A stretch of 64,000 bases of DNA from Marinifaba aquimaris (GCF_013328345.1 NZ_JABULX010000012.1:48649-112648); one strand, 5' to 3'. Shown: positions 34,826 to 47,340, numbered from the stretch's first letter. The notes: generated by a model from the letters alone, not told the origin. Program-made: numbers and translations.

Positions 34826-35581
34826 TTAGTTACAGCACTTACAACTTTTCGCTTTTCTCAAACCAATTTGAGAAAAGCTCAACTGCCAAGCATCAAAACT
34901 TGTTAATTTACCTGCACTTTTGGTTTGCCCCAAAATTAACTTCATCGTTTCAAGCGCTTGCAAGCTTCCCATCACACCTAATAAGGGAGAAATTACGCCT
35001 GCCGTGGCACAGTTAAGCCCAGCTTGGCTTTCTTCGTTTGGTTCTGGTTCAGGGAACAAACATGCGTAACAAGGTGAATTTTCATCTCTTAAATTGAATG
35101 CCATTAACTGACCATTCCCTGCAATTGCTGCAGCGGTCACTAATGGCACTTTATTATCGACACAAGCTTGGTTAATAAAATAACGGGTCTTAAAATTATC
35201 AGTGCAATCAAGTACTACATCTGCATTTTGAATCAATGATGTAAAGTTGCTATTGAACACCGATTGGTTGATAGCATTAATCTTTATCTCTGGATTAGTG
35301 GCGCCCAACTGTTGTTGCGCCACTTCCACTTTACTGCGCTTTAAGTGGTTGGTTTTATAAAGAATTTGTCGCTGTAGGTTACTCAATTCAATTTTATCGT
35401 GCTCAATAAGGGTTAACTCCCCGACTCCTGCTGCAGTCAAATAAAGTGCAGCAGGACAACCTAACCCTCCTACGCCAACGATGACAACCTTAGCTTGTTT
35501 CAGTTTGACCTGCCCTGCTTCAGCAATATGTTCAACTAAAAGGTGTCTGGCATACCTGAGTTGTTCTTTATCTGACAGCAT
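34826..35581 (-). CDS. thiF: ThiF, sulfur-carrier adenylyltransferase
   Basis: 251-aa E1-like enzyme that adenylates the C-terminal Gly of ThiS. The nucleotide loop is VVIVGVGGLGCPAALYL, the Arg/Gln-rich NLQRQILY, catalytic Asp in VVLDCTDNFKTRY, and two zinc Cys pairs CYAC and CKCC (the latter at the extreme C-terminus). The sequence fits ThiF and MoeB equally; the position at the end of the thi operon, 20 bp after thiDE, decides for ThiF. Confidence 0.92.
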   Translation of the reverse strand: MLSDKEQLRYARHLLVEHIAEAGQVKLKQAKVVIVGVGGLGCPAALYLTAAGVGELTLIEHDKIELSNLQRQILYKTNHLKRSKVEVAQQQLGATNPEIKINAINQSVFNSNFTSLIQNADVVLDCTDNFKTRYFINQACVDNKVPLVTAAAIAGNGQLMAFNLRDENSPCYACLFPEPEPNEESQAGLNCATAGVISPLLGVMGSLQALETMKLILGQTKSAGKLTSFDAWQLSFSQIGLRKAKSCKCCN

Positions 35582-35601
35582 ACTAATCCTTATAAAGCCG
35601 G

Positions 35602-37149
35602 TTATTGAGCTTGTTCAATGATCTGGTTAAACTGTTCAACCACTGTTTCGGGTTGTTCAGACAAGGTGATTGCCGTGACAACTGCAATACTACCTACTCC
35701 AGTTGCAGCCACATCGACAGCGCGTGTTAAATTAATACCACCAATGGCAACAAAAGGCATATCCGGTAATAGCTTAACAAACTTTTCTAAGCGGTCTAAG
35801 CCTTGTATTTGCCCTGTCATATCTTTGGTGACGGTCGGATAAATTGCACCAATCGCAAGGTAACTCGGTTTTAATTGAGCAACTTTTAGCATTTCATAAT
35901 ACCCGTGGGTACTAATACCCAACCTCAAGCCTGCTGCTTTGATTTCAGCTAAATTAGCATCGAGAATATCTTCTTGTCCCAAATGAACACCGTAAGCCTT
36001 GTGCTTAATAGCTAACTGCCAGTAGTCATTAATAAAGAGTCTTGCTTGGTATTGGTTTTGTAATTCAACTGCGCGAGCAATGGCTGATTCAAGCTCATCA
36101 TTCGTTTTATTTTTCAAACGTATTTGAATGGTTTTAACGCCGGCTTTTAATAAGCGTTCAATCCACTCAACGGAGTCAACCACAGGATAAAGACCCAGCT
36201 CAGTTGTATCGGTTTGTGCAAACCCTTCTACATAAGGCCTTTGTGCCTCTCCAGAATCAAAGCTCGACTCTGGACACCAATCCAACTCTTTAGCAAGCGC
36301 TGAACCAGGCGTTAACATGTTAGGGAAATAAGCGTGCTCAGTCGGCCACTGGCCTTGCCAAATACCTGCGTAGCGGGCATCAAAGTGCTGTGATTTAGCT
36401 AACCCTTGGTTAATAAAGGCTTTAGCTACAACAATTGCATCTCTTAGTAAGTAATCTTGTGCAAGGGCCGCTGCTACCGCAGAAGCATAGGTACAACCTG
36501 TGCCATGGGTATGTTCGGTATCAATTTTAGGACTGGCTAACCAAAAATGTTGTTGACCGTCAGTGCAATAATCAACACAGTGATATCGGTCTATATCCAT
36601 ATGGCCGCCTTTAATGATAACTGCTCCAACCCCCATTTCGATGATAGCTCGACCAGCCTGCTCTACACTGTCCCAGCCAATGAGGTATATACCCGCAATA
36701 CGTTGTACTTCATTGGCGTTTGGCGTTAATACATCGACCAGAGGTAGTAGTTTAGTTTTAATAGTCGGTAGGATGTCTTCTTCAGTTAAATCACCACCGC
36801 TTGAAGCAATAGCAACAGGGTCATAAACCACCCTTGGTGGTTCTGGCCATTTGTCTTTGGCTTTTTGAATAAATTCACTGATGGCAAGAACCTGACGTTT
36901 ATTCGACAATAAACCAATCTTTATCACATCGGCAATTTTATCTTGCTCTAACGCAGCGAGTTGTGACCAAAGGACATCATCACTGACGGCGTTAATCTCC
37001 AGTACACCTTGACTATTTTGAGCCGTTACAGCCGTTATCACTGAACACGCATCACATCCCAAGTTGTGCAAGGTTTTTACATCGGCTTGTATGCCTGCGC
37101 CCGCAGTTGGATCAGAGCCTGCGATACTCCAAACAATTGGTCTATACAT
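35602..37149 (-). CDS. thiDE: Bifunctional HMP-P kinase / thiamin-phosphate synthase (ThiD-ThiE fusion)
   Basis: 515-aa fusion. The N-terminal ThiD (about 1-265) has [20 protein letters not shown] and the ribokinase-family [20 protein letters not shown]. The C-terminal ThiE (about 312-515) has [33 protein letters not shown] and [12 protein letters not shown]. It phosphorylates hydroxymethylpyrimidine-P and joins it to thiazole phosphate. Fused thiDE genes are known in marine gammaproteobacteria. It lies 188 bp after thiG with a large palindrome between. Confidence 0.94.
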   Translation of the reverse strand: MYRPIVWSIAGSDPTAGAGIQADVKTLHNLGCDACSVITAVTAQNSQGVLEINAVSDDVLWSQLAALEQDKIADVIKIGLLSNKRQVLAISEFIQKAKDKWPEPPRVVYDPVAIASSGGDLTEEDILPTIKTKLLPLVDVLTPNANEVQRIAGIYLIGWDSVEQAGRAIIEMGVGAVIIKGGHMDIDRYHCVDYCTDGQQHFWLASPKIDTEHTHGTGCTYASAVAAALAQDYLLRDAIVVAKAFINQGLAKSQHFDARYAGIWQGQWPTEHAYFPNMLTPGSALAKELDWCPESSFDSGEAQRPYVEGFAQTDTTELGLYPVVDSVEWIERLLKAGVKTIQIRLKNKTNDELESAIARAVELQNQYQARLFINDYWQLAIKHKAYGVHLGQEDILDANLAEIKAAGLRLGISTHGYYEMLKVAQLKPSYLAIGAIYPTVTKDMTGQIQGLDRLEKFVKLLPDMPFVAIGGINLTRAVDVAATGVGSIAVVTAITLSEQPETVVEQFNQIIEQAQ

Positions 37150-37211
37150 TTAATAATGTCTTTCTAAAGAAAAATTCCAATTTAAGGAATTAGAAATAAG
37201 CTGAAAATTGT

Positions 37212-37338
37212 ATTTGGCAATAAAGTTGGCGTTTAGACAAAGCCGTCAAGCTTTCTGGCCCCATGAGCATAGCTTGTCTATGTGATAGGGGTAGAAAGTG
37301 AAGACAATCTCGACTAAACGTCAAATAAAAAGCCAAAT
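37212..37338. repeat. 127-bp imperfect palindrome between thiG and thiDE
   Basis: Nested inverted repeats: outer ATTTGGC / GCCAAAT, then GGCGTTTAG / CTAAACGTC, then CTTTCT-GGCCCCAT / GATAGGGG-TAGAAAG, then CATAG / CTATG around a small loop. The right end overlaps the thiG stop codon. The transcript would fold into one long hairpin. It may be a miniature repeat element or a processing/attenuation signal in the operon. Confidence 0.7.
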
Positions 37339-38126
37339 TATTCTTGGTGCCAAAATGGCATGCCTAGTGTTGGTGTCGATGCTGAGGCCATATTTTTTTC
37401 AGGCATTTGCCCCGCTAAATAACCTAGGCGCCCAGCCTCAATAGCTTTTGCAAAAGCTTGAGCCATGACTTCGGGGTTTTGGGCTTCAGCAACGGCTGAA
37501 TTTAGCAATACTCCATCGTAACCTAACTCTAAAGCTTTAGTGGCATGCGAAGGGACACCTAAACCAGCATCAATGATAAGTGTCGTATCGTTAAATCGAT
37601 CACGTATTGCACTCAATGCATATTCATTTAAAAGGCCTTTACCGGTTCCAATTGGCGCGCCCCAAGGCATTAATACTTGGCAACCTAGCTCAACTAAGTG
37701 TCGACAAATAACTAAGTCATCTGTGCAGTAAGGCAATACTTTAAAACCTTCATTAAGTAAAATCTCGGTGGCTTTAACTAACTCAATCGGATCAGGTTGA
37801 AGGTTGTATTCATCGCCAATGAGTTCGAGCTTAATCCAGTCGGTGCCAAAGATTTCGCGCGACATCTTAGCCAGTGTTACGGCTTCTTTGATGGTGTGAC
37901 AACCTGCCGTATTGGGCAATAAATGCAAACCTAAATCTTTGATCATCTGCCAAAACGCTTGGCCCTCTTTCGATTGAGGCGATTGACGGCGTAGTGATAA
38001 CGTCACCACTTGCGAGCCGCTTTGACGAATCGATTCTTGCATTATGGTAGGCGATGGATACAACGCACTTCCAATTAAAAAACGGCTCTGTAGTTCAGTG
38101 CCGTAAATTGACCATGTATCAGACAT
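37338..38126 (-). CDS. thiG: Thiazole synthase ThiG
   Basis: 262-aa TIM-barrel enzyme that forms the thiazole ring from dehydroglycine, DXP and ThiS thiocarboxylate. Motifs: [13 protein letters not shown], the Schiff-base Lys in [28 protein letters not shown], and [26 protein letters not shown]. Complete. It lies 23 bp after thiS. Confidence 0.96.
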   Translation of the reverse strand: MSDTWSIYGTELQSRFLIGSALYPSPTIMQESIRQSGSQVVTLSLRRQSPQSKEGQAFWQMIKDLGLHLLPNTAGCHTIKEAVTLAKMSREIFGTDWIKLELIGDEYNLQPDPIELVKATEILLNEGFKVLPYCTDDLVICRHLVELGCQVLMPWGAPIGTGKGLLNEYALSAIRDRFNDTTLIIDAGLGVPSHATKALELGYDGVLLNSAVAEAQNPEVMAQAFAKAIEAGRLGYLAGQMPEKNMASASTPTLGMPFWHQE

Positions 38127-38149
38127 GTTTTTGTCCTACTATTGTGGCA

Positions 38150-38344
38150 CTAGCCACCTTGAATAGGTGAAAGAAACTCGAGAGAGTCACCTGAGTTTAC
38201 CTGTGTGTGATATTCATCTTTACTAATAAAATCACCGTTTAGTGCAACCGCGAAAGGCGGTTTGATACTCAGTTCAATGGCGACGTTATTAATGTCTGTG
38301 GCAGCAACGGAATGATTTTGACCGTTTACAGTAATATCTATCAT
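38150..38344 (-). CDS. thiS: Sulfur carrier protein ThiS
   Basis: 64-aa ubiquitin-like protein ending in the obligatory Gly-Gly (LSPIQGG), which ThiF adenylates and which carries sulfur as a thiocarboxylate to ThiG. It begins 1 bp after the thiO stop, so translational coupling is likely. Confidence 0.94.
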   Translation of the reverse strand: MIDITVNGQNHSVAATDINNVAIELSIKPPFAVALNGDFISKDEYHTQVNSGDSLEFLSPIQGG

Positions 38345-38345
38345 A

Positions 38346-39500
38346 TTAAAAACTATCTATTAATTGGCTATCCGTTTGCTCAACTTGACTAAAATTCAAA
38401 GCAAGGCCTGTTTCAGCCTCAAGTAAATTAAGCGCTTGATTGACTAGATAAGGCGTCAATAAATAACCGTGTCGGTATAAACCATTAATTTGAATCAGCG
38501 CATCTTTGACAGACACTTTCGGTTCATTGTCTTGGCGTGTTGGCCTTAGCCCCGCATTCATCGAGAGTACCTCAGCTTCTGCAAAACCTGTGTGCAGAGA
38601 GTAAGCTGCTGAAAGTAGCTCTAATGCCGATCTCACCGTAATGGGTTTATCATCTTGCGATTCTATTTCAGTCGCACCAATAACAAATTCATTGTCAGGT
38701 TTGGGTACACAATAAATTGGGTACCTAGGGTGCATTAATCGAATCGGTCGAGTGATATCTACTTCGGGTGCTCTGACGCGAATCACTTCACCTCGTACAC
38801 CACGCAAAGCGTCGGATTTAGCAACAAGATCTTGTTTAGCACCTAAACCACGACAATCGATAACCCAATCAAATTCTAAATGATGGTCCGTTAACGACTC
38901 GCCATCAGGACAACTGACTTCAACTTTTCCCTGCTCATGTTGATAAACAGTCGAGGTCACCAGAGATTGTGTCAGTAATTTAATTTGGCTTTGTTCAATA
39001 GCGCGCTCAGTTTCGCGGTATAAACCTTGGTTATCAACTTGAGCTTCATCAGGAATAAAGTAGCCGGAACTAAATCGACGGCTTAATTCTGGTTCAAGTG
39101 CTTGCATCTTAGTACGATCGATACGCTCAATCGCATCGGGCTTACTGGTTTTGATACGCTGAACAAAGCTCGATAAATGAGCAATATCTTGTTGGTGTGC
39201 CAAGACCAGGCTACCAGCTTGTTGAAACACGACATCAAGTTTGTTGTAGTCTAATAATTTAGGCCACAGGTTCAGTGAAGCGGATCCCATAGCCACAATA
39301 TGCTCACTAGCAACAACTGATTCAGCTGTTGGCGAAACCATAGCAGCGGCAATAAGCCCAGGCCCTTGAGGCTGAGCTAGCTTACCTTGCTCAATCAAAG
39401 TGATTTGCAGTGCGTCTGCATCGCTGGCGTTAATTTTATCTAACGTCAAACTCAACAAACGCCCAACTAAACCAGCGCCTAAAATGGCAACTTTAATCAT
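38346..39500 (-). CDS. thiO: Glycine oxidase ThiO
   Basis: 384-aa FAD-dependent amine oxidase (DAO family). FAD-binding GxGxxG is in VAILGAGLVGRLLSLTL at the N-terminus; the C-terminal LRPTRQDNEPKV and YRHGYLLTPYLVN are typical of ThiO. It makes the dehydroglycine used by ThiG, replacing the anaerobic ThiH, which fits an aerobic marine organism. It lies 16 bp after thiC. Confidence 0.92.
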   Translation of the reverse strand: MIKVAILGAGLVGRLLSLTLDKINASDADALQITLIEQGKLAQPQGPGLIAAAMVSPTAESVVASEHIVAMGSASLNLWPKLLDYNKLDVVFQQAGSLVLAHQQDIAHLSSFVQRIKTSKPDAIERIDRTKMQALEPELSRRFSSGYFIPDEAQVDNQGLYRETERAIEQSQIKLLTQSLVTSTVYQHEQGKVEVSCPDGESLTDHHLEFDWVIDCRGLGAKQDLVAKSDALRGVRGEVIRVRAPEVDITRPIRLMHPRYPIYCVPKPDNEFVIGATEIESQDDKPITVRSALELLSAAYSLHTGFAEAEVLSMNAGLRPTRQDNEPKVSVKDALIQINGLYRHGYLLTPYLVNQALNLLEAETGLALNFSQVEQTDSQLIDSF

Positions 39501-39516
39501 TGGCTATTACCACCAA

Positions 39517-41487
<1,971 letters not shown>

Positions 41488-41552
41488 TTATGAACAATTA
41501 AAAAGACGGAGTGATACAGATATGTAGATACAGCAAATCAGCAATAGCTGAT

Positions 41553-41648
41553 GCCTTGTTCCCTTACGCAGGTATTAGCCTGTTCAGGTTCTACGGATCC
41601 CGCTAATGCGATCTCAGCTATAGCTCTATAGGCCAAGCACTCCGACAA
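41553..41648 (-). promoter_or_regulatory. TPP riboswitch (THI element) upstream of thiC
   Basis: On the minus strand: GGAGTGC at the 5' side, the conserved CTGAGAT, then GGATCCGTAGAACCTGAACAG, CTAATACCTGCGTAAGGGAACAA in pieces. These are the diagnostic THI-box elements. It ends about 80 bp before the thiC start and should repress the whole operon when thiamin pyrophosphate is high. Confidence 0.95.
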
Positions 41649-41828
41649 GTAATCACATGGTAACGCATCTTAGAAACAAAAGATAACAATTTTTAGTAAA
41701 GACCCAATTAAGCGTTTTTGCCATTAACAATCTAACATTTAATCTTAGGCAGGTATTTGCCATTAATTTAACTTCGCTGCTTTGGAGTTAAGTGAGTCAA
41801 ATAATGGAATCGCATTGCGGAGAATTAA

Positions 41829-44060
41829 ATGCAAAAGAAAACTTCACCTCAGAAGGGAGTGAGCGCAGCTGCTCATACAACATCGAGCACAGTCTCCGAG
41901 CCAAGTGACGACTTTGATTTAATCGTTAAAGAGCCGGTATCAAAATCCAATAAAAAAGTAGAAGTCTTAAGAAAAGATACTGCTGGCGATGTGCCTTACA
42001 TGTATTTTACCGAAAAAGACCTCAACCGAATCCTCAGCAATCTAGACACCTTAAGAAATGAAGTCTATCCGAGTGAGCAGAGCCAAGAAGAAGTCGAACG
42101 TAAGCTACCCAACTTCCCTTCTGTCTGTTTAATTGGCCTCGGACGATGTGGGTCAAATATCGCTTTAGATGTTGCTTCACTTGTACACAACGCCAGAAAC
42201 TTTTACTTGAGCGAGTTTCACAATGAACAGCAAATCGCCAAAGAAAAAGAATCTCGCCCCGTAAAATGGATCCAGCGAAATTTAAAGCTCAGTTCAGAAA
42301 AGTCGGTCAAGCCGGTATTTTTAATCGAGCCATTAGTCATGCTAGGCGACCTTGATAAAGACATTGAAGGTCGCATACGATTTTCATCAAAAGGTGAAGC
42401 AAGTAACTTTCTAAGAGACTACAACAAACTCAAGATAATGGACTTATCTGAAGTTCACGCAGGGGGTGCAGGTAATGCCCCTATTCTCGGTCAATATTTA
42501 GCAAAAATTATTCTCAATAAAGAAACAGAAGAGTTCACCAATGCTGATTGGAAATTTATTCATTCTTATCTAATTGACTCTTGTGGTATCAAAGCGAACC
42601 AATCGCGTTTGTACTTTTATATCTTCAGCGCAGGTGGTGGTACCGGTTCAGGGATGGCCTCGGAGTTTGGCTTAGCTCAGCAGTATTCATACATGAGTAA
42701 GACTTTTGATACCCGTCCTGATTCAGGGCTAGCAAGCCAAAATCAATCTTTTGTTTTTGAACCTATCTTTACGAGTGGTATTTGTATTCTACCCAATATT
42801 AATGACCATGGTGTTGAATTATCTGAAGCCTTGCATATCAACGCAGGCCGCCTGTTGTGCAAATATTTATCTGAGGAATGGAATTTCTCTTACAACATGG
42901 ATAATGAAGAAAGCACATCAGAAAATGTGATCAATCGCATTAGGCCGTGGAATGCAATGATGCTGATTTCAAATGACATCATGCGTTATGCTGAGCAAAA
43001 TGATTCCGATGGCGGTATTCAATACATTGATGTTAACTCAATGGAAAAGCACGCCAATCAATATATCAGCCAACAAATTTTTAATATTTTAACGGCACAA
43101 GCAGTAACAACGGACTACGATGAAAATTACTTCCGACGGGCGGGTATCGATATCGGAGAGACAATCCGCTTAGACGCTAATGATTTATTTATGAGCTTAG
43201 CAGGCCCCGTGGCCATCGCTTACGCTGAATCAGTTGTCGCGGATAATCCGGATCCAGAAAAACCCAAGTTATTTGATGGTGAACAACTTGATATAGACGA
43301 TTTGTTTTTCCGCTCAATTGACCTGCCCCATTACAATAAACAAACGCAAGCGATAGAAGGGGTCAGTTTATTACCAATTGAATCTGAGCGTTATAGAGAA
43401 GCATTGCGTCAATACAAAGATTCAAACTACAACGCCAAGCACTTAAGTGAATTACACTTCTTTAAAAACTGCTCTTCCGTTGTATCAATCGTTTCATTAC
43501 CTAAAGACTACAAACTTTCTTATATGGATTTGAATAAGCTGAAAATGCACTTAAACAGCCTATTCCCAAATACCACATTGAAACGCTACGCTTTAGTGAT
43601 TGGGGCATCCGCAAATTTATCTTTGACGACCCTTATTGCAAAAAGTCCATGTCTCAGTGACGATTTCTTAACGTTGATCGTTTCATATATCAAACGCTGC
43701 TTTGCTAAAGATAACTACCGCTACGATGATGCACTAGATAGAGCTATCATTGATTTTATTAGAGCGGACGAGTTTGATGAATCTAAACTAGAAGCCATGT
43801 TAGTTGAGAACGAAAATCCAGCTAAGATCCTCGATACCAACTGGTACGCAATTAAACCTATGTATGAGAAAAAATATAGAGAGTTAATTCACGATCAAGG
43901 CAAGTTTACTTCAATTAACGATATTCGTTTAACAATAGAATGCGTGAAAAAAGCGATTCACTACTTAAGGGAAATCTACCGCCACCGAATCAGTAAAACG
44001 AAAATTATTTCACTTAATGATGGCTTTAGTTTCAGTGATGAACTGGCGAAAAAAGATTAA
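41829..44060 (+). CDS. Large tubulin/FtsZ-superfamily GTPase-like protein (Tubulin_2 type)
   Basis: 743-aa protein. The tubulin/FtsZ signature appears as FSAGGGTGSGMASEFGLAQQ near residues 266-285 (GGGTGSG binds GTP phosphates). The N-terminal nucleotide loop is VCLIGLGRCGSNIALDVASL at about 98-117. A 95-residue Ser/Thr/Lys-rich N-terminal tail precedes the domain, and about 250 residues of unassigned sequence follow it. No transmembrane segment. It is nearly twice the length of FtsZ (about 390 aa), so it is not the division protein; it resembles the 'Tubulin-like' (PF13809) group, whose roles are mostly unknown. Shine-Dalgarno GGAG precedes ATG 41829. It stands alone between the TPP riboswitch of thiC and a tRNA cluster, with its own terminator. 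Confidence 0.8.
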   Translation: MQKKTSPQKGVSAAAHTTSSTVSEPSDDFDLIVKEPVSKSNKKVEVLRKDTAGDVPYMYFTEKDLNRILSNLDTLRNEVYPSEQSQEEVERKLPNFPSVCLIGLGRCGSNIALDVASLVHNARNFYLSEFHNEQQIAKEKESRPVKWIQRNLKLSSEKSVKPVFLIEPLVMLGDLDKDIEGRIRFSSKGEASNFLRDYNKLKIMDLSEVHAGGAGNAPILGQYLAKIILNKETEEFTNADWKFIHSYLIDSCGIKANQSRLYFYIFSAGGGTGSGMASEFGLAQQYSYMSKTFDTRPDSGLASQNQSFVFEPIFTSGICILPNINDHGVELSEALHINAGRLLCKYLSEEWNFSYNMDNEESTSENVINRIRPWNAMMLISNDIMRYAEQNDSDGGIQYIDVNSMEKHANQYISQQIFNILTAQAVTTDYDENYFRRAGIDIGETIRLDANDLFMSLAGPVAIAYAESVVADNPDPEKPKLFDGEQLDIDDLFFRSIDLPHYNKQTQAIEGVSLLPIESERYREALRQYKDSNYNAKHLSELHFFKNCSSVVSIVSLPKDYKLSYMDLNKLKMHLNSLFPNTTLKRYALVIGASANLSLTTLIAKSPCLSDDFLTLIVSYIKRCFAKDNYRYDDALDRAIIDFIRADEFDESKLEAMLVENENPAKILDTNWYAIKPMYEKKYRELIHDQGKFTSINDIRLTIECVKKAIHYLREIYRHRISKTKIISLNDGFSFSDELAKKD

Positions 44061-44086
44061 TAAGCCATCAATTTTAATCTAACATC

Positions 44087-44115
44087 AAAAAAGCTCTTAA
44101 ATGGGCTTTTTTGCT
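44087..44115 (+). terminator. Terminator after the tubulin-like gene
   Basis: AAAAAAGCTC, six-base loop, GGGCTTTTTT; 26 bp past the stop codon. Confidence 0.8.
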
Positions 44116-44185
44116 ATTTAGCACACAATAAATTGAAGATTTAAATAAAAGTTAACAAAGAAATAGAAGAATATAAGAAAGGAAA

Positions 44186-44261
44186 TGGCGTCCCATAGGG
44201 GATTCGAACCCCTGTTACCGCCGTGAAAGGGCGGTGTCCTAGGCCTCTAGACGAATGGGAC
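44186..44261 (-). tRNA. tRNA-Glu (TTC), copy 1 of 3
   Basis: Minus strand GTCCCATTCG...anticodon loop CTTTCAC (anticodon TTC), ending GGGACGCCA. Identical to the next two copies; encoded CCA. Confidence 0.96.
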
Positions 44262-44321
44262 ACTATGAATAATGTCTTGCTAAAATAATCGTTACGCAAG
44301 GCTATGTTAACGATTAAGTGT

Positions 44322-44397
44322 TGGCGTCCCATAGGGGATTCGAACCCCTGTTACCGCCGTGAAAGGGCGGTGTCCTAGGCCTCTAGACGAATGGGAC
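44322..44397 (-). tRNA. tRNA-Glu (TTC), copy 2 of 3
   Basis: Same sequence as copy 1, 60 bp away; the spacer also shares the segment GCAAGGCTATGTT with the next spacer. Confidence 0.96.
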
Positions 44398-44460
44398 ACT
44401 CATAAAAAATGTCTTGTTTTAAAATAAAGCTAACGCAAGGCTATGTTTAACGCTAAGTAG

Positions 44461-44536
44461 TGGCGTCCCATAGGGGATTCGAACCCCTGTTACCGCCGTG
44501 AAAGGGCGGTGTCCTAGGCCTCTAGACGAATGGGAC
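44461..44536 (-). tRNA. tRNA-Glu (TTC), copy 3 of 3
   Basis: Same sequence as copies 1 and 2; first tRNA-Glu in transcription order, after tRNA-Ala. Confidence 0.96.
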
Positions 44537-44592
44537 GTCCGGTAAAAAACTTAACAGAAAATGGCCTAGACTGTTAAGTTAAACAAAAGCGT

Positions 44593-44668
44593 TGGTGGAG
44601 CTAAACGGGATCGAACCGTTGACCTCTTCGCTGCCAGCGAAGCGCTCTCCCAGCTGAGCTATAGCCCC
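44593..44668 (-). tRNA. tRNA-Ala (GGC)
   Basis: Minus strand GGGGCTATAGCTCAGC, anticodon stem-loop TTCGCTGGCAGCGAA (anticodon GGC), ending in CCA. Leads a four-tRNA cluster (Ala, Glu x3). Confidence 0.95.
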
Positions 44669-44773
44669 GCTTTTGTGCACATTGATGGAAAACAAATTTG
44701 ATTGCTGTCCCTCAAACGCGGGGCGCATTCTATGCACCACGCGTTATCAAGTCAATGCTTTTTTTGCGTTTTT

Positions 44774-46183
44774 TTAAGATTTTTCTCTTTGCTCAATAAA
44801 CGTCAACGCTTGGCCGATTCTTTGTACAGATTTGGCCTGTCCGATTAAGTTTAGCGTAATATCTAAAGATGGAGAGTTACCGCTACCTGTTGTTGCAACA
44901 CGTAATGGCATCCCTACTTTACCCATACCAATTTCTAATTCTTCTGCCGTTTCATTAATTGCAGCTTGAATTGATGCTTCAGACCAATCAGTAATGGCTG
45001 CTAATTTATCTTTCACTAACGCAAGTGGCTCAGCAGCAACAGGACGCAAGTGTTTTTTCGCCGCTTTTGCGTCAAACTCAGTAAAGTCTTCGTAATAATA
45101 ACGAGAGATCTCCACTAATTCTTTAAGCGTTTTCACTCGTTCGGCTTGAGCAGTGATAACTGCTTCAATTGCTGGGCCGTTACTAATATCAAGTTTTTGA
45201 TCATCTAAATGCCATTGCAGGTGCTCAGCAACCTCAGCGGCTGGTGTCGACTTAATATAGTGTTGGTTTAACCAAACTAATTTTTCGGTATTAAATGCAG
45301 ATGCAGCTTTATTGATACCGTCTAGCTTGAATAGCTCTTTCATTTCTTGCAAAGAGAAGATCTCTTGATCGCCATGTGACCAACCTAAACGCACCAAGTA
45401 GTTAAGTAGTGCTTGAGGTAAATAACCTTCATCGCGATATTGCATCACGCTGACTGCACCATGGCGTTTTGATAACTTGGCACCGTCATCACCTAAAATC
45501 ATCGATACGTGAGCATATTCTGGAATCGGTGCATCAAGCGCTTTTAAGATATTAATCTGACGAGGCGTATTATTAACATGGTCTTCACCACGCACTACGT
45601 GAGTAATGCCCATATCCCAGTCATCCACAACAACACAGAAGTTATAAGTTGGACTACCATCAGAGCGCAAAATGATTAAATCATCTAATTCCGCGTTTTG
45701 TACTTCTATACGACCACGTACGTGATCTTCAAAAACCACACTGCCCTCTTGTGGGTTTCTAAAACGGATAACATAGGGTTGATCTTCTGGGTAATCAGTA
45801 CGATCACGCCAAACACCTGTATAACGAGGTTTTTCACCTTTAGCCATTTGTTCTTCGCGCATTGCATCTAATTCTTCTGGCGTGCAATAACAACGATAAG
45901 CTTTGTCTTGTTCAATTAACTGTTGAATCAACGATTTGTAACGGTCAAAACGTTTAGTTTGATAATGTGGGCCTTCAGTCCACTCTAAACCTAACCACTT
46001 CATACCTTCTAAGATGGCATCGATAGCTTCCTGAGTAGAACGTTCTAAATCTGTATCTTCAATACGCAGGACAAACTCACCACCTTGAGCTTGGGCAATA
46101 AGCCATGAGTAAAGAGCTGTACGTGCACCACCAACGTGAAGGTATCCAGTTGGGCTCGGTGCAAAACGTGTTTTGATTGTCAT
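44774..46183 (-). CDS. gltX: Glutamyl-tRNA synthetase
   Basis: 469-aa class I synthetase that charges tRNA-Glu. HIGH-type motif in [14 protein letters not shown] at the N-terminus, KMSKS-type motif KLSKRHG near residue 240, and C-terminal anticodon-binding domain. ATG 46183 ([13 protein letters not shown]) fits the family length; an in-frame start at 46216 would add 11 residues. It lies just downstream of the tRNA-Ala/Glu cluster on the map, so enzyme and substrate genes are neighbours. Confidence 0.96.
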   Translation of the reverse strand: MTIKTRFAPSPTGYLHVGGARTALYSWLIAQAQGGEFVLRIEDTDLERSTQEAIDAILEGMKWLGLEWTEGPHYQTKRFDRYKSLIQQLIEQDKAYRCYCTPEELDAMREEQMAKGEKPRYTGVWRDRTDYPEDQPYVIRFRNPQEGSVVFEDHVRGRIEVQNAELDDLIILRSDGSPTYNFCVVVDDWDMGITHVVRGEDHVNNTPRQINILKALDAPIPEYAHVSMILGDDGAKLSKRHGAVSVMQYRDEGYLPQALLNYLVRLGWSHGDQEIFSLQEMKELFKLDGINKAASAFNTEKLVWLNQHYIKSTPAAEVAEHLQWHLDDQKLDISNGPAIEAVITAQAERVKTLKELVEISRYYYEDFTEFDAKAAKKHLRPVAAEPLALVKDKLAAITDWSEASIQAAINETAEELEIGMGKVGMPLRVATTGSGNSPSLDITLNLIGQAKSVQRIGQALTFIEQREKS

Positions 46184-46242
46184 AATAAATAAAACCTTAA
46201 ATCGATTGATGACCAATATTAGTCAGTCATTTTTTAAATTAT

Positions 46243-47166
46243 TTAACGTCGGCGCTTTTTAGCTTTTTTCTTGCGGTCTTTGTCTTTATCCGCTTTTAAC
46301 TCGCGTTGTTTTTCGACTTCTATTTCCTCAGCCTCAATCATTTCTGGCGTTTCCATTGAGATTAAGCCGATTGTTGCATCCCTTAATTCATTTAGGACGA
46401 TATCCGCCGCTTTATTGATTTCCACTCGACCACCTGATCGCAAGCAGCCTCGTTTTTTACCAATTAGCTCTAATGTGTCGTAGCCAGTGTAGCCAAACTC
46501 TTCTAGATCGTAACGCGCTTTTAAAAGTTCAGGGTAAGCTTCCATTAGATAGTCAACTAAATAAGTGCCAACATCATCAGATTCCATCGCCGTATCTTTA
46601 ACTGCGCCGGTAGCCGCTAGACGATAGCCAGAATTTTCATTTTCCACTTTTGGCCATAACATACCTGGTGTATCAGATAACACGACACCATTTTGTAGGT
46701 TGATACGCTGTTGCGCCTTAGTGACAGCAGGCTCATTCCCTACCTTTGCAACAATGCGATCGGCCAAAATATTAATCGTCGTCGATTTACCTACATTGGG
46801 AATACCACATATAAGTGCACGAATATTTTTGCCTTCTTGATCGCGGTGCGGTACTAAATCTCGACATAACCCGATGATCTGTTTTACTTCCTCAGGCTTT
46901 TTAGCTGATACAGCAATCGCTTTTACGCCCTGTTCTTGTTCAAAGTAAGCTAGCCATTGCTCAGTAATGACAGGATCAGCAAGATCTCTTTTATTAAGGA
47001 TCTTAATAAAAGGTTTATCGCCTCTTAATTTAGCAATCATCGGATTATTACTACTATATGGAATGCGCGCATCTAATACTTCAATGATGACATCTATGCT
47101 TGGCATGATCTCAGCAATTTCTTTTTGCGCTTTGTGCATATGACCAGGATACCAATGAACTGCCAT
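46243..47166 (-). CDS. rbgA: Ribosome biogenesis GTPase RbgA/YlqF
   Basis: 307-aa circularly permuted GTPase. G4 comes first (LNKRDLADP, about 57-65), then G5, then G1 GIPNVGKST (near 121-129) and G3 DTPGM (near 168). The N-terminal HWYPGHMHKAQKEI is the YlqF signature. The C-terminus is a Lys/Arg-rich tail (KADKDKDRKKKAKKRRR) likely to touch rRNA. It helps late 50S subunit assembly. It is divergent from the tRNA-Val array. Confidence 0.93.
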   Translation of the reverse strand: MAVHWYPGHMHKAQKEIAEIMPSIDVIIEVLDARIPYSSNNPMIAKLRGDKPFIKILNKRDLADPVITEQWLAYFEQEQGVKAIAVSAKKPEEVKQIIGLCRDLVPHRDQEGKNIRALICGIPNVGKSTTINILADRIVAKVGNEPAVTKAQQRINLQNGVVLSDTPGMLWPKVENENSGYRLAATGAVKDTAMESDDVGTYLVDYLMEAYPELLKARYDLEEFGYTGYDTLELIGKKRGCLRSGGRVEINKAADIVLNELRDATIGLISMETPEMIEAEEIEVEKQRELKADKDKDRKKKAKKRRR

Positions 47167-47340
47167 AAAAAGCCTTCCTACTATTAATAAAGTGGCGCGT
47201 ATTTTAGCTTAAATATCACTAGCAACTAAAGGTTATTTAAAAGTAAGCGATTAATTAGCACAAAAAATCAACGGAAGTGGCTAAAAATGCTCAGCAAATA
47301 GGCAAACAAATAAATAATCGAAATTTCTCTAAATTTTCTG

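Noticed and set aside
46184..46216. Extended N-terminus of GltX
   Set aside because: The family begins at the catalytic RFAPSPTG region; 11 extra residues are not expected.
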